From Thuidium tamariscinum (Eukaryota; Streptophyta; Bryopsida; Hypnales; Thuidiaceae), in the NCBI GenBank assembly GCA_947034885.2, contig OX344755.2:11472501-11536500 (forward strand): DNA of 64,000 bases. The letters run 5' to 3'. Made by a program: the position numbers and the translations under genes. The notes beneath the pieces are model-generated. The model worked only from the letters and a program-made list of their open reading frames with translations, made no database searches and had not been told where the DNA came from. This document shows positions 38,901-48,432 of the stretch, piece by piece. Position 1 is the stretch's first letter; each line of letters begins with the position of its first letter.

Positions 38901-39491
38901 AAATATGTCAAAGGAAATCTGATATTTAGATAGGTACACCCGAAAGCATAGTTGACCTTAAAGCGCCATCTACAATCTTTGTACATTTCCAAAATTATTG
39001 ATATACATAGAGTGTAGATGATACTTTTAGAAATAAACTTTGACCCTTAATAACTTTTGCATAGTGTATCCAAATGTTGTGTTTTTCGGTGCATTGGAAC
39101 AAGCTTTCACTTACCAACAAGACTATATGAAAATCTAAAAAGCCTAATAATAATAACTAGATATGGTACCAATTTGTGGTGATTCTGGGTGTACCCACCT
39201 TAAGACCTAATTACAAAACCACAAGAAATATTGTGTCTGGCACCTTAGAAAATATTTGAATGCAAAGATTATAAGCTATCATCATACTTGACGTTTGAAC
39301 CTGTCCCCAAGAGTATTGTAAAGCTCCACAGGTTTGCAGTACAAGGCCAAGCTCTTGGCAGCAGCTTCCTCATCTATGAACTCCTCATTGTCGTTGTTCT
39401 CATCGTCTCTGGCACTACCTCTCTCATCTGTGGATTGGGCTTCACTATTCTCGTCATCCCCAATGACTTCACTTCGACAGGGGTCCCTCAT
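29928..39491 (-). CDS. EMF2/VRN2/Su(z)12-like Polycomb gene, N-terminal to hinge part
   Basis: Scaffold subunit of Polycomb repressive complex 2, which trimethylates histone H3 Lys27. Phase-consistent GT-AG exons: 39288-39491 (ATG; AAKSLALYCKPVELYNTL), 38523-38578 (PIFLQRCLNYRIHAL), 37774-37936 (HPFLPIFVMV), 36802-36949 (QVTFLLPPLAKL), 36112-36162, 35198-35343 (GNVLWSKLSITTLCTQW), 34738-34818 (acceptor uncertain), then an unresolved stretch (candidates near 34.4-34.6 and 34.0-34.1 kb, LRKVQFRY), 33547-33599 (C2H2 finger first half, ERYSCPFCLMQCHTFK), 32548-32601 (second half, CHLSCTHDLFNFEYL), 31633-31692 (IVNVTCRMELL), 31179-31234, 29928-30193 (basic hinge, SPGKRRKV). The order and content match Arabidopsis EMF2 from its N-terminus through the zinc finger; this family assignment is from memory of the family. 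The C-terminal VEFS box was not found, so the gene is either incomplete here or truncated. Introns hold at least seven inverted-repeat elements. Confidence 0.8.
30289..30587. mobile_element. Family K TIR element in an intron, copy 1
   Basis: AGGTAGGGGGTTGTAATTGC at the left mirrors the right end GCTTTTACAGCCCCTACCT; TA flanks both sides. 299 bp. A poly-G run lies inside at 30377-30388. Shares the core GGGTTAGATGCCAATTCC with the copy near 57.2 kb. Lies between two exons of the EMF2-like gene. Confidence 0.6.
30715..31080. mobile_element. Family G TIR element in an intron
   Basis: GGGGGTGTCACGGC at the left and GCCGTGACACCCTC at the right, with TA on both sides; a third copy of the motif (GGGGTGTCACGGCTCCTC) lies inside at about 30970. 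366 bp and markedly GC-richer than the intron around it. ORFs on both strands match nothing I know. Confidence 0.7.
31979..32196. mobile_element. Family E MITE, copy 2 (218 bp), in an intron
   Basis: Ends AGGAGAGGC and GCCTCTCCC. The sequence is homologous to 20304-20521 in inverse orientation and has exactly the same length. Lies between the second zinc-finger exon and the next exon of the EMF2-like gene. Confidence 0.8.
32793..33338. mobile_element. Family A TIR element inside the zinc-finger intron
   Basis: The left end GGGATTGCAAGAAATACTTG and the right end CATGTATTTCTTGCAATCAC are family A termini. The interior is colinear with 5471-6180. 546 bp. It separates the two exons that together encode the C2H2 finger. 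Confidence 0.75.
34922..35079. mobile_element. Family F MITE in an intron, copy 1
   Basis: AGAGTTAATTGTAAAG at the left mirrors CTTTACAATTAACTCT at the right, with a 3-bp ACT duplication. 158 bp. Relatives lie at 39684-39870 and near 29288-29460 (shared word CCAAAGGAGTTTGG). Confidence 0.75.
35545..35655 (-). pseudogene. Fragment related to the 98-residue ORF at 58.2 kb
   Basis: Minus-strand homolog of 58350-58470. The reading frame is preserved across the match: LMNDKKSSLVGQ and SSSILGVERGD here against MNDKESSLVGQ and SSSILGVKKGD there. It lies in an intron of the EMF2-like gene. Family unknown. Confidence 0.45.
35768..35991. mobile_element. Family J inverted-repeat element in an intron, copy 1
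   Basis: GCTAGTATGTGAG at the left and CTCACATAATAGC at the right, with repeated GAGCATGTGAGC words inside. 224 bp. Relatives of this end occur at 42117-42285 and at the outer ends of the large palindrome. No clear target duplication. Confidence 0.45.
37985..38170. mobile_element. Family H dispersed repeat in an intron
   Basis: GGTGGAAACACCCAAAACTG and AAGGAATTCAGCATAGTT are shared, inverted, with 46075-46257. Lies between the second and third exons of the EMF2-like gene. Ends and class not determined. Confidence 0.4.
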
Positions 39492-39683
39492 AGCTAGAAA
39501 CTCCCCGGTCCAAAAATCTGTGGACTCTCACACTCATAACTTCAATTTTGTTTTTACACAAAATGGAAACATTTTAATTTGATGCAACAAAACAATCCTC
39601 AAACAGCATTGATATTAAAATTTAGCATTATAAACTTCAACTGGTGAAGCAAAGAGGAAAAGCACCAAAAACCCTAACACAGT

Positions 39684-39870
39684 AGAGTTCATCGTAAAGG
39701 AAACCCAGGTTTGAAACAGGGATGTCAAAGGGAGGTATAACTGAGAAGAAAAGAAACATGGCACCAAACTCCTTTGGACCTCAGTTTTGGTGTTCCAAGG
39801 AGTTTGGTCCTGTATTTTTCCTGAACTCCGACTCTTGGTGCGGTATTCCACCCACTTTACAATTAACTCT
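39684..39870. mobile_element. Family F MITE, copy 2, just upstream of the EMF2-like start
   Basis: The right end CTTTACAATTAACTCT is perfect; the left end AGAGTTCATCGTAAAG is diverged. 187 bp. It lies about 190 bp upstream of the first ATG, so it may be within the promoter or 5' UTR. Confidence 0.65.
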
Positions 39871-41535
39871 AATCTCCTATAACAAATATTGAACCATCAT
39901 CCTTTTCCTCATAACACTCTCAGACATTCGATGTCTCATCCCTTTATTAATTCATTTTCTGAAACTGGATGGAGACCAATCAAACGTGCCAAACAATGTA
40001 TTCCACACTAAATTAATTCAGTAAATAAACATCACAATGCATGAACACAGGAACAGCTGGGCCGGTATTGCCACAATAAAAGAGCAACATTTTGTGGATG
40101 CAAACTACTACAAACCCTGTTGCTTTTCATTTCTTGAAATAGCCACAAAAGTGGTGTGAATGGAAATGGTCACATCAAAAAAGTTGGGCCAGACTGTTTT
40201 GGTGCTATTTTGACACCAAAGGTTGCATTTTGACAATATAAGTGTCATTTTCTCCTTACTCAGTTGGTATGGTATGGTTGGCACCAAATTTACTTGATTG
40301 CATTTCAATGCACCATCATGGCACCATATTCACATGCCATGAAGTTCCTTATGCATAGTCACAAAGGACAAAACCTGGGGCTGACTTTGCTAGTAACAAT
40401 AAATCAGTTTGAGTGAGAAGCAACACAGGTCTGGATCTTTGGAATGAAAAACGACAGTGGTTGCTCTAACTTAGTGGTATATCAAGTTCTTACATCTTCA
40501 AACTTCACATCAAGAGCATGTCAAAGCTTGTAAACTTCACTAACACAACACTATGATTTTATTTCAATTTCAAATGATAACACCATAATTATACAATGCA
40601 CAATGCACCTCAAAATGGAGCTGCACACAGAATCATGTTTCAGCATTCAAATTTGTCATGCACAAGTTGTGATTTCTCAATAAAAATTAAGAGGATTACA
40701 AAATGCAAAGTGCTTAAAAACTCATGTATCTACAAAGAGGATTGGTTTCTTCACCACCCACACTTTACAATTCTGTCAATGGCTCTTCAAAAACACAGAT
40801 AATGCCAACCACCAAACCCTACTGTAACAACCATGTGACATCAAAGGCCAGTTAACCTCTATCAGGTTTTTTTATTATTATTTATTTATTTATTTATTTA
40901 TTTAATGAATTGCCAAGGTGATGATATAAAATGTTACAACGGTGCTTCAAATTTCAACATTCATCCGCATATTGGATAGGAAATATCAATTTAGCATATA
41001 TCACATGTCTATAATTTTGTTTTTCTTGCAAAAAACTTCACAAGTTTTTGTTAATTTAGAGCCAAATTATTTTTGGAGGTGCAATTTAGCACTAGAGAGC
41101 AAAAAATAAATCCTGCCCCCAAAAGCTTAATCAATTTTAGTATCGTAAAATTACTTTTGAAAATTTATAATAAATAATTGAAACTCCTTCAATGTATTTA
41201 CACGATTGATTCATGTAAAGCATTTGTTCTTCTTTCCATTGATATCTTACATGATTTTTCTTGAAGCCTCATCAATGAATATTAATGGGATGATGTGCAC
41301 TTTTTAAAATATTCTTCATCATTCTACTTGGTGGATGGCTGAATACATAAGTCCTTGAATACAAAACAAAGGCATTTTTTTTGAATTACAACTCTTTTGA
41401 ATGCCTCCCTAGTGATGTATTAATATATTACCCCTACACATATACACATGTGTCATCCTACTATCTTAAAATACTAATATAATATTTAAATTAATTCAAT
41501 TATACACCACATAAGAAACACTCTAATTTATAATA
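39871..41535. other. AT-rich gene-free spacer
   Basis: Likely includes the distal promoter of the EMF2-like gene. A (TTTA)n microsatellite lies at about 40868-40905. No further gene recognised. Confidence 0.5.
40868..40905. repeat. (TTTA)n microsatellite
   Basis: TTATTATTATTTATTTATTT-type run, about eight units. Confidence 0.9.
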
Positions 41536-41747
41536 ATGGTCAATTTCGTTAAAATGGCAGTATTCCAATAAAATGGCATGATACTCCATTAAAATGGCAC
41601 ATTTTCTTCCTCTACCTTTAGGCCTCTATGTCAAAATGGTACACGAAATATGTCAAAATGGTCCTTGAAATTTGTCAAAGTGGCATATAGAATATGTCAA
41701 AATGGCATTTAAATTTGGAATACTACCATTTTAACGAAATTGACCAT
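41536..41747. mobile_element. Family C MITE, copy 6
   Basis: Perfect termini, flanked by AATA on both sides (41532-41535 and 41748-41751). 212 bp with the subrepeated interior. Confidence 0.9.
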
Positions 41748-42239
41748 AATAGTTTTGGATTGAAGTGAATTTATAAGGCTCACTGATAGTAATTCAAAAC
41801 CTATATAATGTTATCTACATAATTTTCAAATTATCTCACAGATTGTGATTTTCATCTTATTGTCAATAACCTTCGTTCAAACTTCTGTAGTTACATCTTC
41901 TTTTATCCTAAATATCATCCCAACATTCACACTAATTAGATAACATTCATCTATAATTTCATTCACTTACTCTACATGCCTTGCAAACTCTTACACCAAT
42001 TGAATTTATTTGACTAATAACTACATATGTCTCATCTTTACTTAAATTATCTTATGTTGCAAAGGCTTAAATAACTACCCTTTCTATTGTTGAATGCACG
42101 ACCATACTACAAGATTGTTAGCATGTAAGCCTAAGGAATTGAACCATGAGCCTAAGCACTTGATATGGTTACAGGATACCTTTGTTATAGATACTTATGT
42201 TATACACTTTCAATAGGTGTAGGATATATACTTACATCT
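41748..42239. other. AT-rich spacer with family J-like end
   Basis: GTTAGCATGTAAGCC near 42117 and GGCTCACATAGTAA near 42280 form a possible family J copy that overlaps the outer edge of the large palindrome. No gene. Confidence 0.35.
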
Positions 42240-42473
42240 AGATTCAAGGCTCATAAGCTTGCATTTATAGGCTCACATAGTAAATGATTGACTATATTAC
42301 AAAAAGCTATGTCCTTATAGCATTGCATCATCTTTTGAATAAGAACCTACTTGAACTTTGTCACATGAAATCTTGTCAATACAAAGCTTTTTCCTCCAAA
42401 ATCCAAAGCCAATAATATAATTTTGGTAAGCCCACCTTGACATTAGAGGAGTTTTGGGTCTCCAAGAGATTGT

Positions 42474-42721
42474 ATGGTCAATTTCGTTAAAATGGCAATA
42501 TTCCAATAAAGTAGCATGACATTCCATTAAAGTGACATGACATTCCGTTAAAATGGCACATTTTCTTCCTCTACCACTAAGCCTCTATGTCAAAATGGTA
42601 CACAAAATATGTCAAAATGACACTTGAAATTTGTCAAAGTGGTACATGGAATATGTCAAAATGGCATTGGAATTTGTCAGAATGGCACTCGGAATACTAC
42701 CATTTTAACGAAATTGACCAT
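42474..42721. mobile_element. Family C MITE, copy 7, in the left palindrome arm
   Basis: Perfect termini with TTGT on both sides. 248 bp. The right palindrome arm has the unoccupied site with a single TTGT (complement of 44940-44950), which confirms the insertion boundaries. Confidence 0.93.
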
Positions 42722-43519
42722 TTGTTTTCAAGGTTGTTCCCTAAAATTATTCCCAATGTTGTAGACCATCCCTTGTTGGTTTGAATTTATGAGTTAAATT
42801 TTTTAATTTTAAATGTATTAAAAAGAAAAAAATGGTTTAAAAAAATTATTATTATTATTTGACATACAGTAAACTTACCAATCACCACATAGACAGAATT
42901 CAAATCCTTCTCCACAATTTTATAAGAACTTGTAAGATGTGAAACTTGACATTATTAATAATTGCCATGTTAAGATTCACTTCTAAAAAAGAAAGCACAA
43001 AAGATATCTTCTTGCAAATTTCTTTCCAATATAAAGGTTACAAGCCTAAAATTTTGTTAAAAAAGCTAACAACCCTTCACCACACAATGTGTAGTGATTG
43101 TGCGGTGACTATAGAATCATTAACTTTGGAAACGCTATGGGGAAAATTGTTCATGCTATTGTTGTGTATAATGATTGTGCAGTGTTGCAATGCATACATG
43201 TGTAGTGTTGAAATAGAGGGTTTTTTTTGGGAGCTTAGTCCATTTATATGGAATTAGTTCTTCTTTCCCCCCCTCTTTCTATTTAGCTCTAATCAAAAGG
43301 TAAAGTTTGTTTTACTTTTCTTTTGAATTTAGGTATTTTTAAAAGCAAATTCCACTTGCTTTGATATTTTTAAAGTGAAAGGGTCTTTTTTTTCCCTTCA
43401 TGGTTAAAATGAAGGGGAACCAAAACTTTAGGGAGTTGAATATTGCACATTATATATATGAGTTTTTTTTGTAATAAATTTTTTTATAATGTATTATCAC
43501 CTTCAAAAATGTTATGATT

Positions 43520-44031
43520 AGAGATGCAACCTCAGATGATCTTTTACTCACAAACTTCAGAAAGGGTGGAATGAAGAACTTAGTTGATGAGAAGTTAAGT
43601 AGAACTAGCTCTAAGAATGCTCTTTTGGATACTCTCTCCATATCTTCATTAAAATACTCATTTCTTAGCCTCTCTTCAAATCTTAGCCATGTATTCACCT
43701 ACCTCTCACTATAAGGTTCCTTCACTTTCTTACGGATCTCTAGCACCACAACAAGGTCAAAAGACTCAATCATTCGTGGTTTTGGCACTTGATAAATCTC
43801 CATCTCACACGTATAAGTCCTCAAAAACCTCATGATATTCTTGCCATCAAACCTCCCTATCTTGCCAATAACAACCTTCAAAGCTTTTGTAGCCCCATGC
43901 TCTATTGCATTATCCCATTGTTGGCCTATAAATATTTGGATTGCCTTCGCAAAATCCTTTGTAAAGTTTGGACCAACACCCACATCTTCGGTCCTCACCT
44001 CGGATGCAAACCCATCTCCTGGCTCCTCCAT
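43520..44031 (-). mobile_element. Gag-like retroelement fossil in the palindrome spacer
   Basis: Minus-strand reading resembles the capsid-region protein of plant Ty3/gypsy-type LTR retroelements. Recognisable stretches are GRFDGKNIMRFLRTYTCEME, MIESFDLVV and FEERLRNEYFNEDMERVSKR. Only the gag portion is present; there is no protease, reverse transcriptase, integrase or LTR in the spacer. It is broken, with at least one or two breaks, and is clearly a fossil. The protein is still readable and the surrounding arms are nearly identical, so capture looks fairly recent. The assignment rests on my memory of such gag proteins from non-flowering plants. Confidence 0.5.
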
Positions 44032-45105
44032 AATGTCTCAACCAAATCAATTGCTCCAAAGTACTCTTCGTGGAAGCACCAAATATGTCGAGTAGAGAGG
44101 CCTTGCTTTGGAGAATTGCTCGGATTTTGGCTACAACTACATTTGAAAAAAAACAAGATAAATAACTTAATTCTCAAAAAAATTATTACAAAAAAAACTC
44201 ATATATATAATGTGCAATATTCAACTCCCTAAAGTTTTGGTTCCCCTTCATTTTAACCATGAAGGGAAAAAAAAGACCCTTTCACTTTAAAAATATCAAA
44301 GCAAGTGGAGTTTGCTTTTAAAAATACCTAAATTCAAAAGAAAAGTAAAACAAACTTTACCTTTTGATTAGAGCTAAATAGAAAGAGGGGGGGGGAAAGA
44401 AGAACTAATTCCATATAAATGGACTAAGCTCCCAAAAAAACCCCTCTATTTCAACACTACACATGTATGCATTGCAACACTGCACAATCATTATACACAG
44501 CAATAGCATGAACAATTTTCCCCATAGCGTTTCCAAAGTTAATGATTCTATAGTCACCGCACAATCACTACACATTGTGTGGTGAAGGGTTGTTAGCTTT
44601 TTTTAACAAAATTTTAGGCTTGTAACCTTTACATTGGAAAGAAATTTGCAAGAAGATATCTTTTTGTGCTTTCTTTTTTAGAAGTGAATCTTAACATGGC
44701 AATTATTAATAATGTCAAGTTTCACATCTTACAAGTTCTTATAAAATTGTGGAGAAGGATTTGAATTCCATCTATGTGGTGATTGGCAAGTTTACTGTAT
44801 GTCAAATAATAATAATAATTTCTTAAACCAATTTTTTTTAATACATTTTAAGTTTTAAATTAAAAATTTTAACTCAGAAATTCAAACCAACAAGGGATGG
44901 TCTACAACATTGGGAATAATTTTAGGGAACAACCTTGAAACAATCTCTTGGAGACTCAAAACTCCTCTAATGTCAAGGTGGGCTTACCAAAATTATATCA
45001 TTGGCTTTGGATTCTCGTAGAAGAAGCTTTGTATTGACAAGATTTCATGTGACAAAGTTCAAGTAGGTTCTTATTCAAAAGATGATGCAATGCTATAAGG
45101 ACATA

Positions 45106-45317
45106 CACTACAAGAGAAAGGGGTGTTTTAAGTATAGTCCTAGAGATAAGATTTTAAGTAATGACCTTTTTAGGAGATTTTAAGTAAGAAATACGTGTCT
45201 TTCTAGTAAAATTTTACTAGAAAGACACGTATTTCTTACTTAAAATCTCCTAAAAAGGTCATTACTTAAAATCTTATCTCTAGGACTATACTTAAAACAC
45301 CCCTTTCTCTTGTAGTG
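45106..45317. mobile_element. Family D CACTA-type MITE, copy 2, in the right palindrome arm
   Basis: Starts CACTACAAGAGAAAGGGGTG and ends CTTTCTCTTGTAGTG, with ATA duplicated on both sides. 212 bp, near-perfect palindrome. The left arm shows the empty site (GGACATAGCTTTTT in the right-arm sense) with one ATA. Confidence 0.93.
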
Positions 45318-45392
45318 ATAGCTTTTTGTAATATAGTCAATGATGTTATTATGTGAGCCTAAAAATGCAAGCCTATGAGCCTTAAATTTGGA

Positions 45393-46257
45393 AACTCAAA
45401 ATAACTTGTGAGCTTCCAATGCCCTTAAATCTCTTATAATGTGTAACTTACTATTAATTCAATGTTGATGTTATACCAAGGCACATTTTAGGCAAAAACT
45501 GCAAAAACTACCACTTTTGAGGGGAGTGAGAAAAAAATGAATTTAAAAAAAATAAAAATTCAACTGTACAAATTTGAACTAGACTACTATCAAAATGTGT
45601 GGAAAAAAATTCACAAACTTTGATAGCATAGATTAAAAGATTATAATGTTTGAAGTTCCAATTTTTTTTCCAACCTTGTTTGATAGAGCCAATAGCCTTC
45701 AACTACTCCAAAAGTGAGATTTTTACATCATGTATGGTTATTTTTTGGGGACATTTGTATGTTATATCACGTAAATTAATTATCTACCAAATTTTATTAG
45801 TAAAGAATGAATTTTGCAAAAGTTGCCTAAAGCTGCTTGAATTGCCCTAAAAGTTCAAGGCAATATAATTTATAATCTAAAGAGCTAGTTGGAGAAAAAA
45901 AAATTAGATTTTCATAAAGGGTGTACATATTTACATTCGTTGTTCAAATTTCAAGAACTTCTAATCCATAATGACTTCATGGAAATCTATCCGAGACTTT
46001 TTTGTATATATTGATTAGACACTTGGTTCTGTAGAGGTTAAATTTTGGTTTCAGGTCCAACAACATGACAATTTCAATGGTTTAGGAAATTACTACTTTG
46101 AAAATTCCTAAAAATTACATACCATATCTGAATTTTTTTTCTTTCAAAATCCTTGATTATCAATTGCTAATACTAAGAATAAAAATTACAAAAATGTGCC
46201 TCAAACTATGCTGAATTCCTTAATGGCACGGTTTTGGGTGTTTCCACTATAGGTGTA
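45393..46257. other. AT-rich spacer with family H repeat
   Basis: About 46075-46257 is the family H copy homologous to 37985-38170 (inverted) and 19790-19985. Otherwise no gene recognised. Confidence 0.4.
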
Positions 46258-46509
46258 AAGAGTCCCTTATCTCAACACTTGTGATAACTTTATTCTTCAG
46301 CATAAAAAAAAATCTCCAGCATGTGTTTGATGAAGAATCTTTGAATTTTCCACCGAAGTGAGTGAGGCATGAAAAGCAAGATTCATCAACAAAAACAAAA
46401 GCAAACCTTCTCAAGAAAGGGTCCGTCCCTTCAACGAATGCCTTTCTCGCACTGCATTCCAATATTCCGCTTTGCCCAGTTCAGTTGAACTTTCCACCTT
46501 CCCGGGCCC

Positions 46510-46527
46510 GGGTCGGGTCGGGTCGGG
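46510..46527 (+). repeat. (GGGTC)n tract with G-quadruplex potential
   Basis: Four GGG runs separated by two-base TC loops, in the probable promoter of the F-box gene. Confidence 0.75.
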
Positions 46528-48124
46528 TCAATGCGCAATCCACGACTTTCCCACCCGCTCCCCCTGTCACTGGTCAGTCCTCTCGGTCGTGGAGCAAACT
46601 TTGTCAGTTTAAGCTCTCTATGTGTCGTAGCGTCCACTCCTGGTTTTTGAATCTTCAGGCACAACAGTGTTGAATCTCCAGAAACTCTCTCCCAGCATTT
46701 CAGTCTGGAAACATGAATTCTGAAGAGAGAATTACACAAACACCAAGCGGTGGTGCTTTGGACTACCCCACTCGCTCGTCCGCTCAATTTGGGTCCAGAA
46801 TTTTGACCTATTTTCAGTTGTAGGTTGCAATTCAGTCAATTTGCAGTAACCCCAGTTTTGCGAGTGGGGAAAATCCTAGAATTTGGATCGTGCGTGGAGT
46901 GCGAGGAATTTCGAACGAAGAAGTATCGGTCGATTTGTGGACTGGGGTCGTCGTTGGTGGTGATCGATCTCAATTGGTGCATCCTTTCCTTGTGAGCTTT
47001 CAATTAGGTCAGTTCTACCTCAATTCATGCTAACATGGCGTTTGAAACAAAATTCTGATGAGAATTGGGAGAGGCTTGTGCACTCGGCAATTTTGTGACT
47101 AATTGAAACGCACATAAGGTAGAGGATACTATTTGCGTCAGGTTAAGCATTTTAACATATGTCGGCGGGTGAATTTTGGGAGGTGTGGAGAGCTTCACTT
47201 CGTGGTATTAGAACCAAATTTATTGAAAGGAAATTTATACCTCCATTTCTGAATTTCTTGTGCAATGAGGTTGTAAGTGACAGTAGACCACCCCTTTTTT
47301 TGTTGCAAGATCTGTGGCTGTAGACGTTCAGCCAAGTCATGCTTCCTAACAAGTCTAACCACGTGTATGGATAGATGAGCTGCTGTTGGCAGAATGGTCA
47401 GTGTAGGAGCAGGAATCAGGTCCATAACGGTTTTAGTGTCCCTTTCCTCAGCTTTTGAATATTATATTAGATGTTGTATGGATGGCGGAGAGAGAGCATG
47501 GCAATAGATTCAGCTATGTTTACCCTAAACTTAAGTCGGAACTGGCCGATCTTGCTGGGTTCAATAAAATTGCTTACCTGCTTTGTGAATCCAGCACGGT
47601 GAACCTAGTATTGAAAAGATAGATTAGGGGAAGCATAGTTTGACGCTGATCGTGTGTGCATGGTTTCTGTCTTGCTGTGATGAAACAATGGGTGGCTTCA
47701 TTCAGGATGGTTCAGTCGGTGCAAAGAGGTGACTCGGGTATGGAACGGAATACCTGGCCTGCAGGATCGGATGGAAGGCAGATTCATGAGATTTGTTTGT
47801 CAGCTTCAGGCTCGCAAAGGCGCATGAGATCCATCTATTCCAATGTTGTAGGTATTGCGAGGACTCATAGGTATGCAGCTTGTTTGCGCAATGGCTAAAT
47901 GTTATAATGTTGCGGTTCGTCTTGAGTCCTCGTCTTGACTCTGTGGACTTAGGGTTGCTTATATTGGGCGTATGATAGCTTTGGTACAAGTCACGTGCTT
48001 CTATTTCTTGTCTATATGCCTTACCCTATTTCTTTGGTGGATTCTTGGAGACTGGGGTCTATCACTCACACACAAAATTAGTATGGGGATGTCGGAGCTT
48101 GGGGCATTTTCTCCAAGATTTCAC

Positions 48125-48425
48125 TGTTTCTTTCCATTTGGGGTCTTGCACAATTTGAGCTCCAGAGACACTACCTGTGCTTAGAGTTTTCAAATTGCAT
48201 TTGATAACTGCTTCTTATTGTGGAAATGAACAAATTCTTATTGCTTGCACTTCGACATGCCCAAATAGGAGGTGTCCATATCTTGCAACATCTACTGCTA
48301 AATTTTGATGTCTCTTTCTATATTTGGTCCGGTGTGATTTGAACCCCGGAGTCTTGCCCCAGAAATACGAAACCCTATAGAATTTTCAATTACGTTTCAG
48401 AATCGCCTCTCATTGCAGAATAGAA
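48125..48425. repeat. Two-copy degenerate tandem repeat in the F-box gene leader
   Basis: TTTCTTTCCATTTGG near 48129 recurs as TCTTTCTATATTTGG near 48312. TTTTCAAATTGCATTTGATA near 48186 recurs as TTTTCAATTACGTTTCAGAA near 48381. Period about 185-195 bp. The second copy carries the candidate splice acceptor. Confidence 0.5.
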
Positions 48426-48432
48426 AGTTCGC

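Larger units (their letters stand above)
42240..45392. repeat. Large palindrome: two arms of about 990 bp around a 700-bp spacer
   Basis: The left arm (42240-43482) and right arm (44183-45392) are near-identical inverted copies. For example CCAATCACCACATAGA at 42880 pairs with TCTATGTGGTGATTGG at 44772, and GTCCTTATAGCATTGCATCA at 42310 with its complement at 45083. Each arm was later interrupted by a different MITE: family C in the left, family D in the right. Without these insertions the arms have nearly equal length. The spacer holds a gag-like retroelement fossil. This is either a foldback element or a local inverted duplication; element termini were not resolved. Confidence 0.85.
46258..48432 (+). 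promoter_or_regulatory. Promoter and 5' leader region of the F-box/Sel1 gene
   Basis: GC-normal DNA with no conserved coding exon. A short plus-strand ORF at 47656-47898 may be an upstream ORF. Just before the start codon, CTCATTGCAG (about 48411-48420) looks like the acceptor of a leader intron, followed in frame by a TAG, so coding cannot extend upstream through it. Confidence 0.4.

Noticed and set aside
38706-38939. ORF SIEEKPKVGVNIGPTDSS between exons 1 and 2 of the EMF2-like gene
   Set aside because: Exons 1 and 2 join in phase without it, and it does not match the family.
43450-44031. Complete LTR retrotransposon
   Set aside because: Only a gag-like stretch is present. The flanking repeats are inverted, not direct LTRs, and no polymerase region is seen.
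43789-44232. Plus-strand ORFs of 147 and 87 codons in the palindrome spacer
   Set aside because: Antisense shadows of the minus-strand gag-like fossil.
47656-47898. 80-codon ORF upstream of the F-box gene as a possible first coding exon
   Set aside because: The only good acceptor before 48433 leads straight into an in-frame stop; at most this is an upstream ORF.
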